Below the pieces are notes generated by a model, which worked only from the letters and a program-made list of their open reading frames with translations, searched no databases and had not been told where the DNA came from. From Arthrobotrys musiformis (Eukaryota; Ascomycota; Orbiliomycetes; Orbiliales; Orbiliaceae), in assembly GCA_036971715.1 (NCBI GenBank), contig JAVHJL010000012.1:124001-188000 (forward strand): a DNA stretch of 64,000 nucleotides, read 5' to 3'. Numbering within the stretch: the first letter of the stretch is position 1; each line of letters starts with the position of its first letter. The position numbers were made by a program, and so were the translations under genes. Shown here piece by piece: positions 10,009-20,219 of this stretch.

Positions 10009-13000
10009 ATGCGGTTTGGTAAAAATCTCCATCTTCACCAGACTCCAGAATGGGCGACATCCTATAGCGATTATCCAGCCTTGAAGGGGCTGCAAAAGCT
10101 GGCTTGTGCTCGAGGGGCTGATGATTTAGGTATATTGGCTCGTATCAATCGAGAAGGAAATAGGATTATTAACCTGCTAACCAAAAGCACAGAGTTTCGA
10201 AAAAGGCTAACGTTGGAGATAAGCCTCGTTGAAAACCACTATCAGCGGCACTGCTCTATCATCGAGGAACAACAAACTGACTTTTATCGATGGTACGGCA
10301 TACCTTCAACTTTTCCTGACACCGGTATTCCACGGTCCTGGGATACCAGCAGAAACGAACTCGAGGATATCCTGTCATTTCATATAGAGCTATCTAGCGA
10401 ATTGAAGAAGTTACGCCTATACAGAAAAGTTAACATAGATGGCTTTCATAAGATAGCCTCCAAGTCAACCGACCTTTACCCCCCCAGCCTGGAACTCTCC
10501 AAATGCACATTCTACCGTGGAGAGTATATCGCAAGAGAAGATGAGCGACTGGAACGGGCGATCACTGAGCTCTTCGGTCTTCTTCAAGCATCAAATCGTT
10601 CAACCCCAATTTCATTAGTGCTTGAAGCCTGTACTTTCTCTCTTTATCCTTCCACTGCCTACGAAAATGCCACTATTTGTGAAGCAATTCGGAAGGATGA
10701 AATTTCAACTTTGGAAGAAATCTTTCAGGTCTTACTTCCCGAGCCTCGAGAAAAACAGGCGAACGCTCTTATCCTTGTCCTTTTGGACTTGTCGCTATCG
10801 TTTGGAGCTCTTGTTTGTTTGCATCATCTGCTCTCGAAGGTTGAATCGCTCCGTCTCGAATCAGACCAAGATTGTGGAAATATCCTTCATCATTTCGTTT
10901 CTCGGTTGGGGAGGAAGATATCTCTAGGCTCGAGTATCCAAATACCACGCCAGGATGCCGGAGATAGTATTGAAGACATTGCGGGTTTAATTGAAATTAT
11001 TGCTGGGTTTCCAACCAGTCTTTTAGAAGAAGACTTATTCGGAAATCTACCCCTCCATTATGCCGCTCGATATGGTATGTTAGAAGTCTGCCAAAAAATT
11101 ATGACGGGGATGCAGGGGTGCAGTCGATTGGACGGAGTTACATCCTTCAATTATACTCTTCTTAGGAACCACAACGGAGACACGCCTTTGCATCTTGCTG
11201 TGATCCACGGCCATGTAACAGTCACAGAAGCTTTGCTAGGATGGTATGGGTTAAATAGTCGCGCAAACCAAGCCGCCGAAGGTGGTATTCACGGGAGCGA
11301 TCTCAGTTGCCTTCTAGGAATGGCCATTAGGGCAAATAATCTCGAAATCTTTCGGCTACTTGTTGTATGTCCTGTTGATTTCAACTATCGCTTCGGAAAT
11401 GGAGAGACGGTTTTTCACATCGCAGCGCGGTCTGATAATGAGGCCTGGGTGAAACTGCTGATTGAGCATTCTACCCAGCCGCAAACTTACATTGAAATAC
11501 CCGATAAAGTGCTCGGGAGGACGCCATTATTCGCAGCAGCTATTTCCAACCACATCCTGGTGGTTGACGCTCTCCTAAGTGCGGGTGCAGATCCAGAAAC
11601 AGTGGATCAGTTGGGCTGGACAGCAAAGGATCATGCTGCATTCAGAGGAAACATGAAAGTCGCAGAAAGATTAGATGTTTTGTCAACGATAGCATCTTTG
11701 TCGCCTTACACGGTCCCTTTTCAGCCAGAACTAGGAGGCGCAAGTCAGAAACTTTCGACACCTTATCAGGAGCCACCGGCTACCGAGAGTACGATTTTCG
11801 TTACCCTGGGTTCCTTCGATACCAAAAAAAAGGTCACACCTGTCGATCTAAACCGCGACTTACCTCAGGTCTTTTCAATCTGTTCTCCTTCTCAGCTTGC
11901 CACGAAATTTTCTCTGAAAATTCGAGCAATCGGTGCGAATGATTCAAGCTACGATGTCCGGTTGCCTATACTCGACGACATGACTAATAAGCCATGGCGC
12001 TTTTCGGCCAAAAGTCCCTTCGATGTGAAGATAGTATTTGATATTTTGAAGCCTGAAGGCATGATTAACGAGGAAGGAATAGTCATTGGCAGTGCTGTTG
12101 GACTGTTGAACCGTTTGCAGTTAGGTGACGAACCAGTGGAGAAACGCGAAAGCCTCATAAGAGATTTTACGATCCCGATACAGGAGACGGGAAGCTTCCG
12201 TTTCCTTGGGTGCATAACTTTCAGTGTTCTCATCGTCCTCGCCCTCCCACATTCCGTACTCAAGCCAAACGTGTCACGAGATTCATGGAATTATACGGGC
12301 TCGGCAATGGTTATCGGCCATCGAGGTAAGTTCTAGCTAAAATCCGCGATTTCGACCGAGATATATGTTGATGCTAACTCGAAAACATAGGCTCAGGTCT
12401 AAATACCATCGATAACGATAAAATTGGGGAGAACACGATCAAGGTAGGGGAGCAACGGATTGAAGTTTCTAATGCATATTAATAACTGAATACGTAGTCT
12501 TTTCTTGGTGCGATTGCGGATGGGGCGTCATATGTTGAGGTATGTGCGGAATTGACTAAAGGGAGAGTGTAATAACTAATCCTAATATAGTTTGGTATAT
12601 TATCTTCATTTTCGAGCTACTGAGTCTGTCGACTACTAAACCTTTTCTAGACGTCCAACTCACTAAAGACCTCGTGCCAGTAATCTACCACGACTTTCTT
12701 ATTAAGGAAACCGGGCTTGATATTCCCATGCAGCACATTATGCTAGAGCAGGTTAGGTTTAAATACAGGAAATCATTTTTGTCAGAATTTTAACGTTCTG
12801 TTTCTGCAGTTTATGAAGTTACCAAGGGTCCATCCAGAGCCGTTTACAACTCTGACAGAGGTATGCCAAGAATTACCAGAAACAACAGGCTTTAATATAG
12901 AGATTAGTAACGGCGCCCTTACCCCAAATATATATATAACATGAGGATAAATGAAATTATGTTAACGTATCTTTGCCTTTTATAGAGTATCCAATGCTGT

Positions 13001-13536
13001 TCGAATGCGATGACTGGAAAATGGAAAAGTACTATATCGACGTGAATACGTTTGTAGACACCATCCTTCAAACTATCTTCAGGTTTGGCGGCTCTCGTCC
13101 GATAATCCTTTCTTCGTTCAGTCCCGAAGTCTGCATTCTCGCATCCACCAAGCAGAATGTTTATCCAGTACTGTTTCTCAACGATGCAGGACTTTCTCCC
13201 ACAGGCGATATCAGAGCCAGCAGCCTCCAAGAGGCGATTCATTTCGCAAAATCATTGAATCTTTACGGGGTTGTCTCAGCATCCGAGCCGTTCGTCATGA
13301 GTCCGAAGTTGGTGAAATTTACAAGAGGGGCGGGACTTGCTTGCGCGTCATATGGGGCCCAGAACAGCAATCCCGCTTTTGCAAAGGTATTTATTTATCG
13401 CAATTACATATTATCATTCAAACGCTAAATTCTACGGTTTCCTTAGGTCCAGGTTCAAGCAGGAATTAACGCTATTATCACAGATAATGTTTCGTTGATA
13501 GCTAAAGGTGTATTTAGATCCGAGGTGCCTAACTAG
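10009..13536 (+). CDS. GDE1: Glycerophosphocholine phosphodiesterase GDE1 homologue
   Basis: Predicted exons: 10009-12325, 12391-12443, 12498-12539, 12591-12594, 12651-12751, 12810-12906, 12986-13386 and 13447-13536. All junctions keep frame. Domain order matches yeast Gde1: SPX domain (residues 1 to about 160, starting MRFGKNLHLHQTPEW), ankyrin repeats in the middle (GNLPLHYAARYG, GDTPLHLAVIHGH, GRTPLFAAAIS, SAGADPETVD), a beta-rich linker, then a GDPD catalytic domain. GDPD hallmarks are present: IGHRG, GENTIKSF, VEFDVQLTKD and PVIYHDF, supplying the His, Glu/Asp and second His. The enzyme releases glycerol-3-phosphate and choline from glycerophosphocholine. The SPX domain suggests control by inositol pyrophosphate and phosphate status. 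The sequence looks intact from ATG to TAG. The four-base exon is needed to complete EFDVQLT. Confidence 0.93.
12591..12594 (+). other. GDE1: Four-base microexon of GDE1
   Basis: TTTG lies between an intron ending CCTAATATAG and one starting GTATAT. Joining GAG, TTTG and ACGTCCAACTC gives GluPheAspValGlnLeu, the conserved metal-site strand of GDPD enzymes. Without it the downstream frame is lost. Confidence 0.8.
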
Positions 13537-14317
13537 GCGCCTGATCTGCATTAGAAGAACTATTCGATGTGCGAGCCGTCATCAAATTAGACGAGCGTTG
13601 ATTTCACAAAGAGGCCATATGACGAAAATATTACTTCTCATTTCTATTATACTATCATTATATTATTACGAAGTAACGGGTGTCGTGTTTTTGCTATTAC
13701 ACAGAGATATTTATCTAAATGAGATGCTAGAGATTCGAATCTTAGCACTAGGGCTAACAAGTCTTATTCAATTGAGACAAGTCGGTTATATCTAGGGTGG
13801 TTGCTTGCATATTATCAGAACTCTTTGGAAAGGATACAATGATACCTATATGGATTCTAAACGGGAATATTTCTGGCTGGTTCACACCGGTCTTGCCGCC
13901 AGACTACAGTTCGAACTACGTCCCTAAACGTCTTCCAGAATTGGTCGGAGTCCGCCTTATAACGAGGATGAACGAGGATGAACGAGAATGGCAAATGCAA
14001 AATGGTTGCTTTTCTAACTCGTTTTAAATCACAAGAACAGATTCCCTGGATATACTTGATAGGGAGTTTAGACGTATGAAACAAGTAATGTGGATAATAG
14101 AAGCAGCCCTTAAATACAGATAGCCCACCAAAGAAATAACATTAGCATACTCCGTAATTTGTTTCGAATTAAACTTAATTTATGTCCTTATACAAATTTC
14201 ACGACAGGTCGTAGCAATCAAAATACGGATTAACACGAATAAAGAAATCCTAGCAGAAATAGCTATCGCAAAATACCTCGAGATGCCGCCAATCCTACCA
14301 CCTTTGTTAGAGGTATT
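13537..14317. other. No recognisable gene
   Basis: Downstream of the GDE1 stop the plus strand has open frames at 13508-13795 and 13797-14027, none with a domain I recognise. A tandem duplication AACGAGGATG occurs near 13967-13986. The region probably includes the GDE1 terminator, but no signal stands out. Confidence 0.4.
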
Positions 14318-14515
14318 TTATTGGTTCGAAAACCACCGTTGAGGTTGAACAGCTCCGGATCCTAGTCTGCGATTCCCGTGGTTCAGAGCCGGTTTCTTAG
14401 TATTAGTTGAATATTTGGCCTTCTTTTTCGTATCCAACGCCCGCCAGTTGTTATCAAGGTTTTGGCAGAGAGCAGCGAAGTCGTCGAAATTAGTGGGAAA
14501 CTCAAGTAAAACCAT
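14318..14515 (-). pseudogene. Ty3/gypsy gag fragment
   Basis: The minus-strand frame contains PTNFDDFAALCQNLDNNWRA followed by a basic stretch. This pattern (FxxLCQxLDNxWRA then Lys/Arg-rich) is the C-terminal end of the capsid-like gag of fungal Ty3/gypsy elements. Only about 65 codons remain and no adjoining pol is seen, so it is a relic. Confidence 0.6.
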
Positions 14516-14613
14516 TTAATGTTTTCTTGCGACCATTCTTGTGGCCCCGATTATGTCTACTGCCGTTGCATTAAAGCTGCCACTGAAAAGACTAGGACCT
14601 GATGAAGTTTTAG

Positions 14614-14890
14614 ATGCTCGATCCTCTGCGACCTATGTGAAGACTACATATGTCCTAGATGCAGAAACTGTCATTTGTGCAAGGCCTCACACTCTTGCGA
14701 AATATATGGTAAGGAGCTGGAAAGGCTTGAAGCGGAGAAGCGTGACCTTGAATTAAAAAATCGTAAACTTGAGTTAGACAGACTCAAGAATTTTGCAGAG
14801 GGACTCTCGGTTCATCATCCGTTTCGGGACCGGGCCTACATATATCGTGTTGTGTCCTTTAGTATGGATTATTACAGCGGTTATGTATGA
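14614..14890 (+). CDS. Cys-rich zinc-binding/coiled-coil exon
   Basis: From a TTTTAG acceptor at 14613 the frame reads CSILCDLCEDYICPRC, then RNCHLCKASHSC, a dense series of Cys pairs (CxxC, CxxC, CxxC) that suggests zinc binding. It is followed by a long charged coiled coil (GKELERLEAEKRDLELK and more). No ATG is available in frame, so an upstream exon would be required; one candidate is the open frame beginning at 14541. I do not recognise the family. It could be a partial gene or a retrotransposon zinc domain. Confidence 0.4.
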
Positions 14891-15148
14891 CTCCGGTTCC
14901 TGAAGATTTTTTGAACGATTTTCACCCGCAAATTTTGAGGTTTTCTGGTTCGCGTTGAGGGTGTGATTCGAATGACCGTGGGCTACGTTAGCTAGGATAT
15001 TTGTGATCGCAGGAGGGTTGGTAAGATTAAGAATGTTCTGGATAGATGACGCTGCTGTGGATGAGAGTGTAGTTATAAGGGAGATTTGGATGGCTTAGAA
15101 CGTGAAGTATAAATTCTGAATATGAAGCTTGACAAACAAAGTACTAGT

Positions 15149-15227
15149 ATACAAAATATACAAAATATACAAAATATACAAAATATACAAAATATACAAA
15201 ATATACAAAATATACAAAATATACAAT
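15149..15227 (+). repeat. ATACAAAAT minisatellite
   Basis: A nine-base unit ATACAAAAT is repeated about eight to nine times almost perfectly, immediately before a MITE (15234). Confidence 0.9.
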
Positions 15228-15233
15228 TAATGA

Positions 15234-15380
15234 TAGGGCATACATTGGGCCCTATTCTGGGCTCTTGGCGGGTTTTTTAGCTAATCGATTCTAAATTTTA
15301 TTTTGAATAAATATTCAATGAAATAATTTTTTGTTGGGGTTTTTTGGTGCAGGGGCAAAAAAGCCCGGCGTAAAGGTCTA
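15234..15380 (+). mobile_element. MITE family A, internally deleted copy
   Basis: Starts TAGGGCATACATTGGGCCC and ends AAGCCCGGCGTAAAGGTCTA. Roughly 100 bases of the middle are missing relative to the longer copies. Confidence 0.75.
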
Positions 15381-15497
15381 AAAAATATTAATTTTTCATA
15401 AAGTTATTATTAAATGGTCCCAAATGCCAGTGGGCTGTCTGTGCGGTGGCTGAAAAGCCCGCCAAGAACCCAGAATTGGGCCCAATGTAATGCCCTA
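15381..15497 (-). mobile_element. MITE family A, half copy in reverse
   Basis: Reverse-oriented half element ending AATGTAATGCCCTA. It abuts the preceding forward copy, giving a tail-to-tail pair. Confidence 0.7.
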
Positions 15498-15975
15498 ATG
15501 ATGAGCCCCTACCCCCCTAAAATAACCAACTATTTCTATACAAAAGTAACAAAACCTTGTATATTAATAATAAAACCTAAGAAAACAATTCTAATGATAA
15601 CCTTCCTCCTCTTGATGATATTATTAATAATACTTGTATTATGGAATTTCCTCCATATTCTCGCCGGTTTTAAGATCATCCTGATTAAAAATAACATAAA
15701 GTTACTCTTAATAATATAAAAGCACCTTTTTTATTAAAGGATTTCATTAACAATGCAGCTAATTTTATTGGTTTTGGGGTAAGAATTCAAGAAATAAATG
15801 AATAAAATAAATTAGGATCGTTTTAATTAACTACTAGAATATAAATAAATTTTATGGAATCTATTTTTTTTTTTATGATGTTCTTTTTTTTTGTGTTTGG
15901 ATAAAAAAGTTTTGAGGCTTCGAACGTTAGGCTGATGGAAAATGATATGATACTCTCTGTGTTTACAATCACAAT
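15498..15975. other. AT-rich stretch, nothing recognised
   Basis: Strongly AT-rich DNA between two MITE copies. One plus frame (to 15719) is hydrophobic but is probably a composition artefact. No domain is recognised. Confidence 0.4.
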
Positions 15976-16196
15976 TAGGGCTTTTCAGCCACCGCACAGA
16001 CAGCCCATTTGGGACCGTTTAACAATAACTCTATGAAAAATTAATATTTTCGAATTATTTTTGAATACTTTAAATATATATATATATATATTTTTTTTCA
16101 TTGATTCTGAATTTTATTTGGTTTTGAATTTGATGAAATGATTCAAGTTTTTTTGTTGCGGTTTTTTAGTGCAGGGGTAAAAAAGCCCGGCGTAAA
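15976..16196 (+). mobile_element. MITE family A copy, 5' truncated
   Basis: Begins TAGGGCTTTTCAGCC, so the first about 20 bases of the usual end are missing, and finishes at AAAGCCCGGCGTAAATG. It contains a TA dinucleotide run near 16075. Confidence 0.7.
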
Positions 16197-16394
16197 TGAA
16201 CGCCTTCCCAGCAGAACACAGGCTCAACACCACCAGCAGTAATTATCATGGCTGGATTGAGGAGATTACCCTCTTTCTGAAGTCCTAATCGAAGTGTGGT
16301 TACAGAGTACATCCTGGCTGACTTCATTGTGGAAACGCCGGTACAGGCCCTGGTTGCTGCGGCTCAGGTTGAACCCCCTGCCCCTGAGGCTTCC

Positions 16395-16562
16395 ACCTTA
16401 AAAATATAAATAGAAAGTGAGTAGAATATGAATAAAATGCAAATAAAAAGTGAGTAGAATGCGAATAATACGCGAGTAAAACGCGAGTAGAACGCGAATA
16501 GAATGCGAATAGTATGTAGGTAGAACGCGAGTAGAACGCGAATAGTACGCGGGTAGAACGCG
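16395..16562 (+). repeat. Degenerate 11-base minisatellite
   Basis: Variants of GAGTAGAACGC and GAATAGAATGC repeat about 14 times (for example GCGAGTAGAACGCGAATAG), running straight into telomere-like repeats. A related array with TAAATAAGACG-type units lies at 31530-31660. Confidence 0.75.
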
Positions 16563-16599
16563 GGTTAGGGTTAGAGTTAGGTTAGGTTAGGTTAGGTTA
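16563..16599 (+). repeat. Interstitial telomere-like repeats
   Basis: GGGTTAGGGTTAGAGTTAGG continues into four GGTTA units. The first units match the fungal telomere repeat TTAGGG; the rest are degenerate TTAGG. The tract is short and internal to the window. Confidence 0.7.
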
Positions 16600-17609
16600 A
16601 TATATCCGTTAACTGCAGTTCAAGAACTTGGTGCATCTACTAGCCACCTAGCCCAAAATCTCATCGATCTTCGAGAAGACCGACAATATGTTGTCAGCAT
16701 CAATGGCGAAAGATACTAACAAGGAGGAGAGCCTAAAATCAATCCTTGTGGGAACGCAACGATACTAAGAAGGGATGCCTGATCGCCGCGTCGACAGGAG
16801 AGTGCGGTTGAGCACTAGTCTGGAGGTCACTCCCTGCGTGCAACACGACCCCCAGACTATGCAACACGCTCTCTCACCGATTCCTAATCGGGTTAGAAGG
16901 ATATTACTGCTTTCGCATGAACATGCTGCACCTACACTATCGTATGCGCTATCCTCGGGTTTCAAATAATTCTCCAAGCTAGGCGTTGCCTAGCTAGTTG
17001 TAGCGTTACTGCCTACATCTCGCTTATTCAACTTGAAGCTAGTGCACGGCCTGGCACGCTGGTTCCGATGTGTCTCAGAAACTTCTACGGTTTGGTACCC
17101 GAACTTCCAGCATGGAAAAAGGACAATACAAATGACGAGTTTCCCCGTCGGTGCTAAATGGCGGTAACATTGACCTGCAACTGTTGGACTTTGCATACAT
17201 TTTCGAAGCTAAAGCCTTCAATCTAAATCATTTTCGTCGTAGAGAAATGTCGGATGCAACATCTACTAGTTTTACTTGATTGTTTGATGTTGTTGGTGTT
17301 TGGATCGTTCCTACACACTACACCACACCCTCCTTGCTTTGATTTTCGAAGTGTAACGGCCACTAAACCTACGCTCAAAGAGGCTAAGAAGACTCCCTTA
17401 TAGTCGAATTAGCCAAAACATTCAACAGTTTGGACTTTGGTCTGTGAACTTGGAGGCAAAGTGAGGGCCCTTAAATTCTGATACTGGAGCTCCCCCGTGA
17501 TCTAACATTCTTTGCATCTTGTATGAGTGCGAGCCGCAAATTAGTCCTCACAAACTTTATGCATCTGTATGAGCCGGACACTATAATGCCCTAACTACTA
17601 GGTGTGAAA
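16600..17609. other. No recognisable gene
   Basis: Two antisense frames near 16765-16977 and one at 16990-17196 show no domain. I see nothing firm. Confidence 0.4.
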
Positions 17610-17733
17610 CTAAAAATAATTTCAAAAGATCAATTTTTTCGTAGATTTATTATCAAATGGTCCCAAATCTGCAGTGGCTAAAAAGCCCGACAGCTTGAAG
17701 AGCCCAAAATCGATCCGAATGTCATACTCTAAT
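17610..17733 (-). mobile_element. MITE family A remnant, reverse
   Basis: Reverse half-copy: TCAAATGGTCCCAAATCTGC through GGCTAAAAAGCCCGACAG to GTCATACTCTA. More diverged than the other copies. Confidence 0.55.
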
Positions 17734-17756
17734 TTGGTTTATACGTGACATATCTT

Positions 17757-18230
17757 TCAATATGCGACGCCGACGGAAGTAATCAGTTTTCTCGCCCGAT
17801 CTTGGCTTGATTTTTTCATAGCATCAGTGGGAGTAGGGTGACTACAGATGTGAACTACTACTTCGTAAAGCTCGAATACTGTTCGTCTAAGCTTTGCATC
17901 CGCCTCTTTTTTTTTATTCCGACACTTCTCAGCCGCAATTCTACAACAACCCCGTAATCATGTTAGTTTTGATAGAATTCGGATTTCTAGAATTGGTATT
18001 AACCTATTTGCGTGTCGCTTATGTATCCTCTCCTTGGCATTAGACGGAATGGCCGCTTCGGTCATAATACTTTCCGAAACCATTTCAGAAGCACTGGCAG
18101 CATTATCCTTTCCCTCATAGGAAGGACCACTATCATCCCAGTGGCTAGTTTTGGGGCTAGTAGTAATAGTTGTCCCAAACAAAAAATCAAAATCTAACTC
18201 TTCAATCTTGCTAGGGTGATGATTATTCAT
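17757..18230 (-). CDS. Small bZIP transcription factor
   Basis: Two exons, 18230-18004 and 17940-17757, with a 63-base intron (donor AG|GTTAAT, acceptor TTGTTGTAG|A), give 136 residues in one frame. The N-terminal part is acidic and Ser/Thr-rich. The basic region straddles the intron: HKRHANR then IAAEKCRNKKKEADAKLRR, matching the bZIP DNA-contact pattern N-x2-A-A-x2-C-R of the ATF/CREB and AP-1-like group. The zipper after it is weak (LRRTVFELYEVVVHI offers only two or three heptads), and the protein is short for the family, so it may need a partner. Target unknown. MITE copies flank the gene closely on both sides. The second exon has no start codon of its own and would be missed without splicing. 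Confidence 0.8.
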
Positions 18231-18327
18231 GCTGGATACTGAAGTTGAAAAAAGAGTTGGACCCTCTCCGCTATTTATTCTCGGGGCAGTTAGGTTTTTT
18301 TACCCCGGCACGAAACAAAAAGTTATT

Positions 18328-18492
18328 TAGGGCATGACATTGGGCTCGATTTTTGGTGTCTTAATAAATGATCTAGGCCTCTACATTGGGCTTTTTGACC
18401 CCTTGTACCTAAACACCCCAACAAAAAATTATTTTCTTTAATATTTATTCAAACCCAAATAAAATTCGAAATCAATTGGAAAAAAAGAAAAC
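18328..18492 (-). mobile_element. MITE family A, stub plus reverse half
   Basis: A forward stub (TAGGGCATGACATTGGGCTC) is followed at 18374 by a reverse half-copy starting TAGGCCTCTACATTGGGC. The arrangement suggests insertion or rearrangement between two copies. Confidence 0.65.
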
Positions 18493-18733
18493 CTGTGCGG
18501 GGTCTTTCCAGCCGCCGCACAGCCCATTTGAGACCATTTAATAACTCTATCAAAAATTAATATTTTTGAACTATTTTTGAATTATTTTTGAATTATTTTT
18601 GAATATTTTAAATAGTTTTCTTTTTTTCTAATTGATTTCGAATTTTATTTGGGTTTGAATAAATATTAAAGAAAATAATTTTTTTGTTTGGGTGTTTAGG
18701 TGCAGGGGTCAAAAAGCCCAATTTAGAGGCCTA
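18493..18733 (+). mobile_element. MITE family A copy
   Basis: Runs from GGGGTCTTTCCAGCC to GCCCAATTTAGAGGCCTA. The internal AT-rich region contains a duplicated TTGAATTATT unit. Confidence 0.7.
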
Positions 18734-18917
18734 GGGACCATTTGATAATAACTCTGTGAAAAATTAATGTTTTTGAATTCTTTTTGAATATTTTAAATAG
18801 TTTTCTTTTTTTCTAATTGATTTCGAATTTTATTTGGGTTTGAATAAATATTAAAGAAAATAATTTTTTGTTGGGGTGTTTAGGTACAGGGGTCAAAAAG
18901 CCCAATGTAGAGGCCTA
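18734..18917 (+). mobile_element. MITE family A copy, partial, in tandem
   Basis: Begins inside the element (GGGACCATTTGATAATAACT) and ends GCCCAATGTAGAGGCCTA. It directly follows the previous copy and is very similar to it, which suggests a local tandem duplication. Confidence 0.7.
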
Positions 18918-19103
18918 GCCTGAGGGGTAAAAAACCTAATGCAGAGGTCAGGCTCAGGCTGAGTCTTCAAGCATTTCATCTTATTCAAGCTGATTTTATC
19001 TTATCTTATTTTATTTCGACCCACAAGGTGAAAATCATAAAAATAGACTCAGGTCTCGGATACCATATAAGGCCGAACAGAGCTTCCGAATCAGGGAGGG
19101 GTA

Positions 19104-19790
19104 ATGGCATTCTTCATCAACTCTCCATCAAGCAGCACCGGTATTTCTCCAGAAGATCCGTTTGCAAATCTTGCCCAGTTGCCCTCTCCATCACCATCAG
19201 ACGACGAACTTCCAAAGGAACCCTTCGGAGATCCGCATTTTGCAGAACATCTTCATATGATATGCTTGAAGAAAGAAGAAAACCTCAAACAAATACCTAG
19301 AAGAGAAATTAGAAGTACCAAGCATTTGAAGCAGCAGAAGACAAGAGCACAGGAGCAAGAGCACACGATTTCGCGGGGATGTGATCACAATCAAGAATAC
19401 GAAATGGACCTTGACCTCTTAAGCGAATTTAATTCTACTTTACAATGTAAAATAACGGTTAGCACAAACAACCCAAGAAATGATCCTAAGCTGCGCCAAC
19501 TGAATCAGGCAGTCAAGCTCTGGATGACCTGGTTAAGGAATAATATCGAGAAATCGACCTCTGATACCCTGACATTGACAACAACTCCGATCACGATACC
19601 GTACAAGACTCAGGAAATAGTCGGTCTAAGACTTGGCCCGAGGGGTTTATTGCACTGCGAAATTCGCCTTCACCCAGGACCTATTGTGGTCGAGTATGCT
19701 CATTTAGACAATTATGGAAGAATGTTAGTCAAAGATTTGTTCAAGCAGAATACGCCTAGCACTCGACGAACTCGAAACAAGGAAGCTTGA
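19104..19790 (+). CDS. Hypothetical protein, 228 residues
   Basis: An uninterrupted ATG-started frame. The N-terminal about 50 residues are rich in Ser, Pro and acidic residues (PSPSPSDDELPKEPF). Residues about 70-110 are charged and glutamine-rich, with an RREIRS/KHLKQQK basic stretch. The second half looks globular (IVGLRLGPRGLLHCEIRLHP). The end is basic (TRRTRNKEA). No family is recognised. Length and composition favour a real gene over chance. It sits between MITE clusters at 18.3-18.9 and 20.0-20.2 kb. Confidence 0.5.
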   Translation: MAFFINSPSSSTGISPEDPFANLAQLPSPSPSDDELPKEPFGDPHFAEHLHMICLKKEENLKQIPRREIRSTKHLKQQKTRAQEQEHTISRGCDHNQEYEMDLDLLSEFNSTLQCKITVSTNNPRNDPKLRQLNQAVKLWMTWLRNNIEKSTSDTLTLTTTPITIPYKTQEIVGLRLGPRGLLHCEIRLHPGPIVVEYAHLDNYGRMLVKDLFKQNTPSTRRTRNKEA

Positions 19791-19971
19791 AATATAATAT
19801 GTGCAATCAAAGCCCAGTCATGTGGATGGTGTTAGCTTTAGGAAATTACTCCAACCCCCTCAAAATTACTCCGGGGCCCCCTGCCTGCCTACCTGCCTAT
19901 AATTCTACGCTCTGGCCTGAGTTTTGGCCTGCCTACTTATAAGCCTGGGTGGGTTCCGGCATAGGGCATGA

Positions 19972-20219
19972 CATTGGGCTCGATTTTGGGCTCTTGGAGG
20001 GCTTTCCAGCCGCCGCACAACCCATTTGAGACCATTTAATAACTCTATCAAAAATTAATATTTTTGAATTATTTTTGAATTATTTTTGAATATTTTAAAT
20101 AGTTTTGTCTGCTTCTAATTGATTCTACATTTTATTTGGGTTTGAATAAATATTAAAGGAAATGGTTTTTTGTTGGGGTGTTTGCGTGCAGGGGTCAAAA
20201 AGCCCAATGTAGAGGCCTA
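19972..20219 (+). mobile_element. MITE family A, near-complete copy
   Basis: The clearest full copy: TAGGGCATGACATTGGGCTC at the left, AGCCCAATGTAGAGGCCTA at the right, about 248 bases. The outer TA on each side fits a TA target site. No longer flanking duplication is visible. Confidence 0.85.

Noticed and set aside
15149..15227. A CRISPR-like array
   Set aside because: The nine-base units are contiguous with no spacers; it is a minisatellite in a fungal genome.
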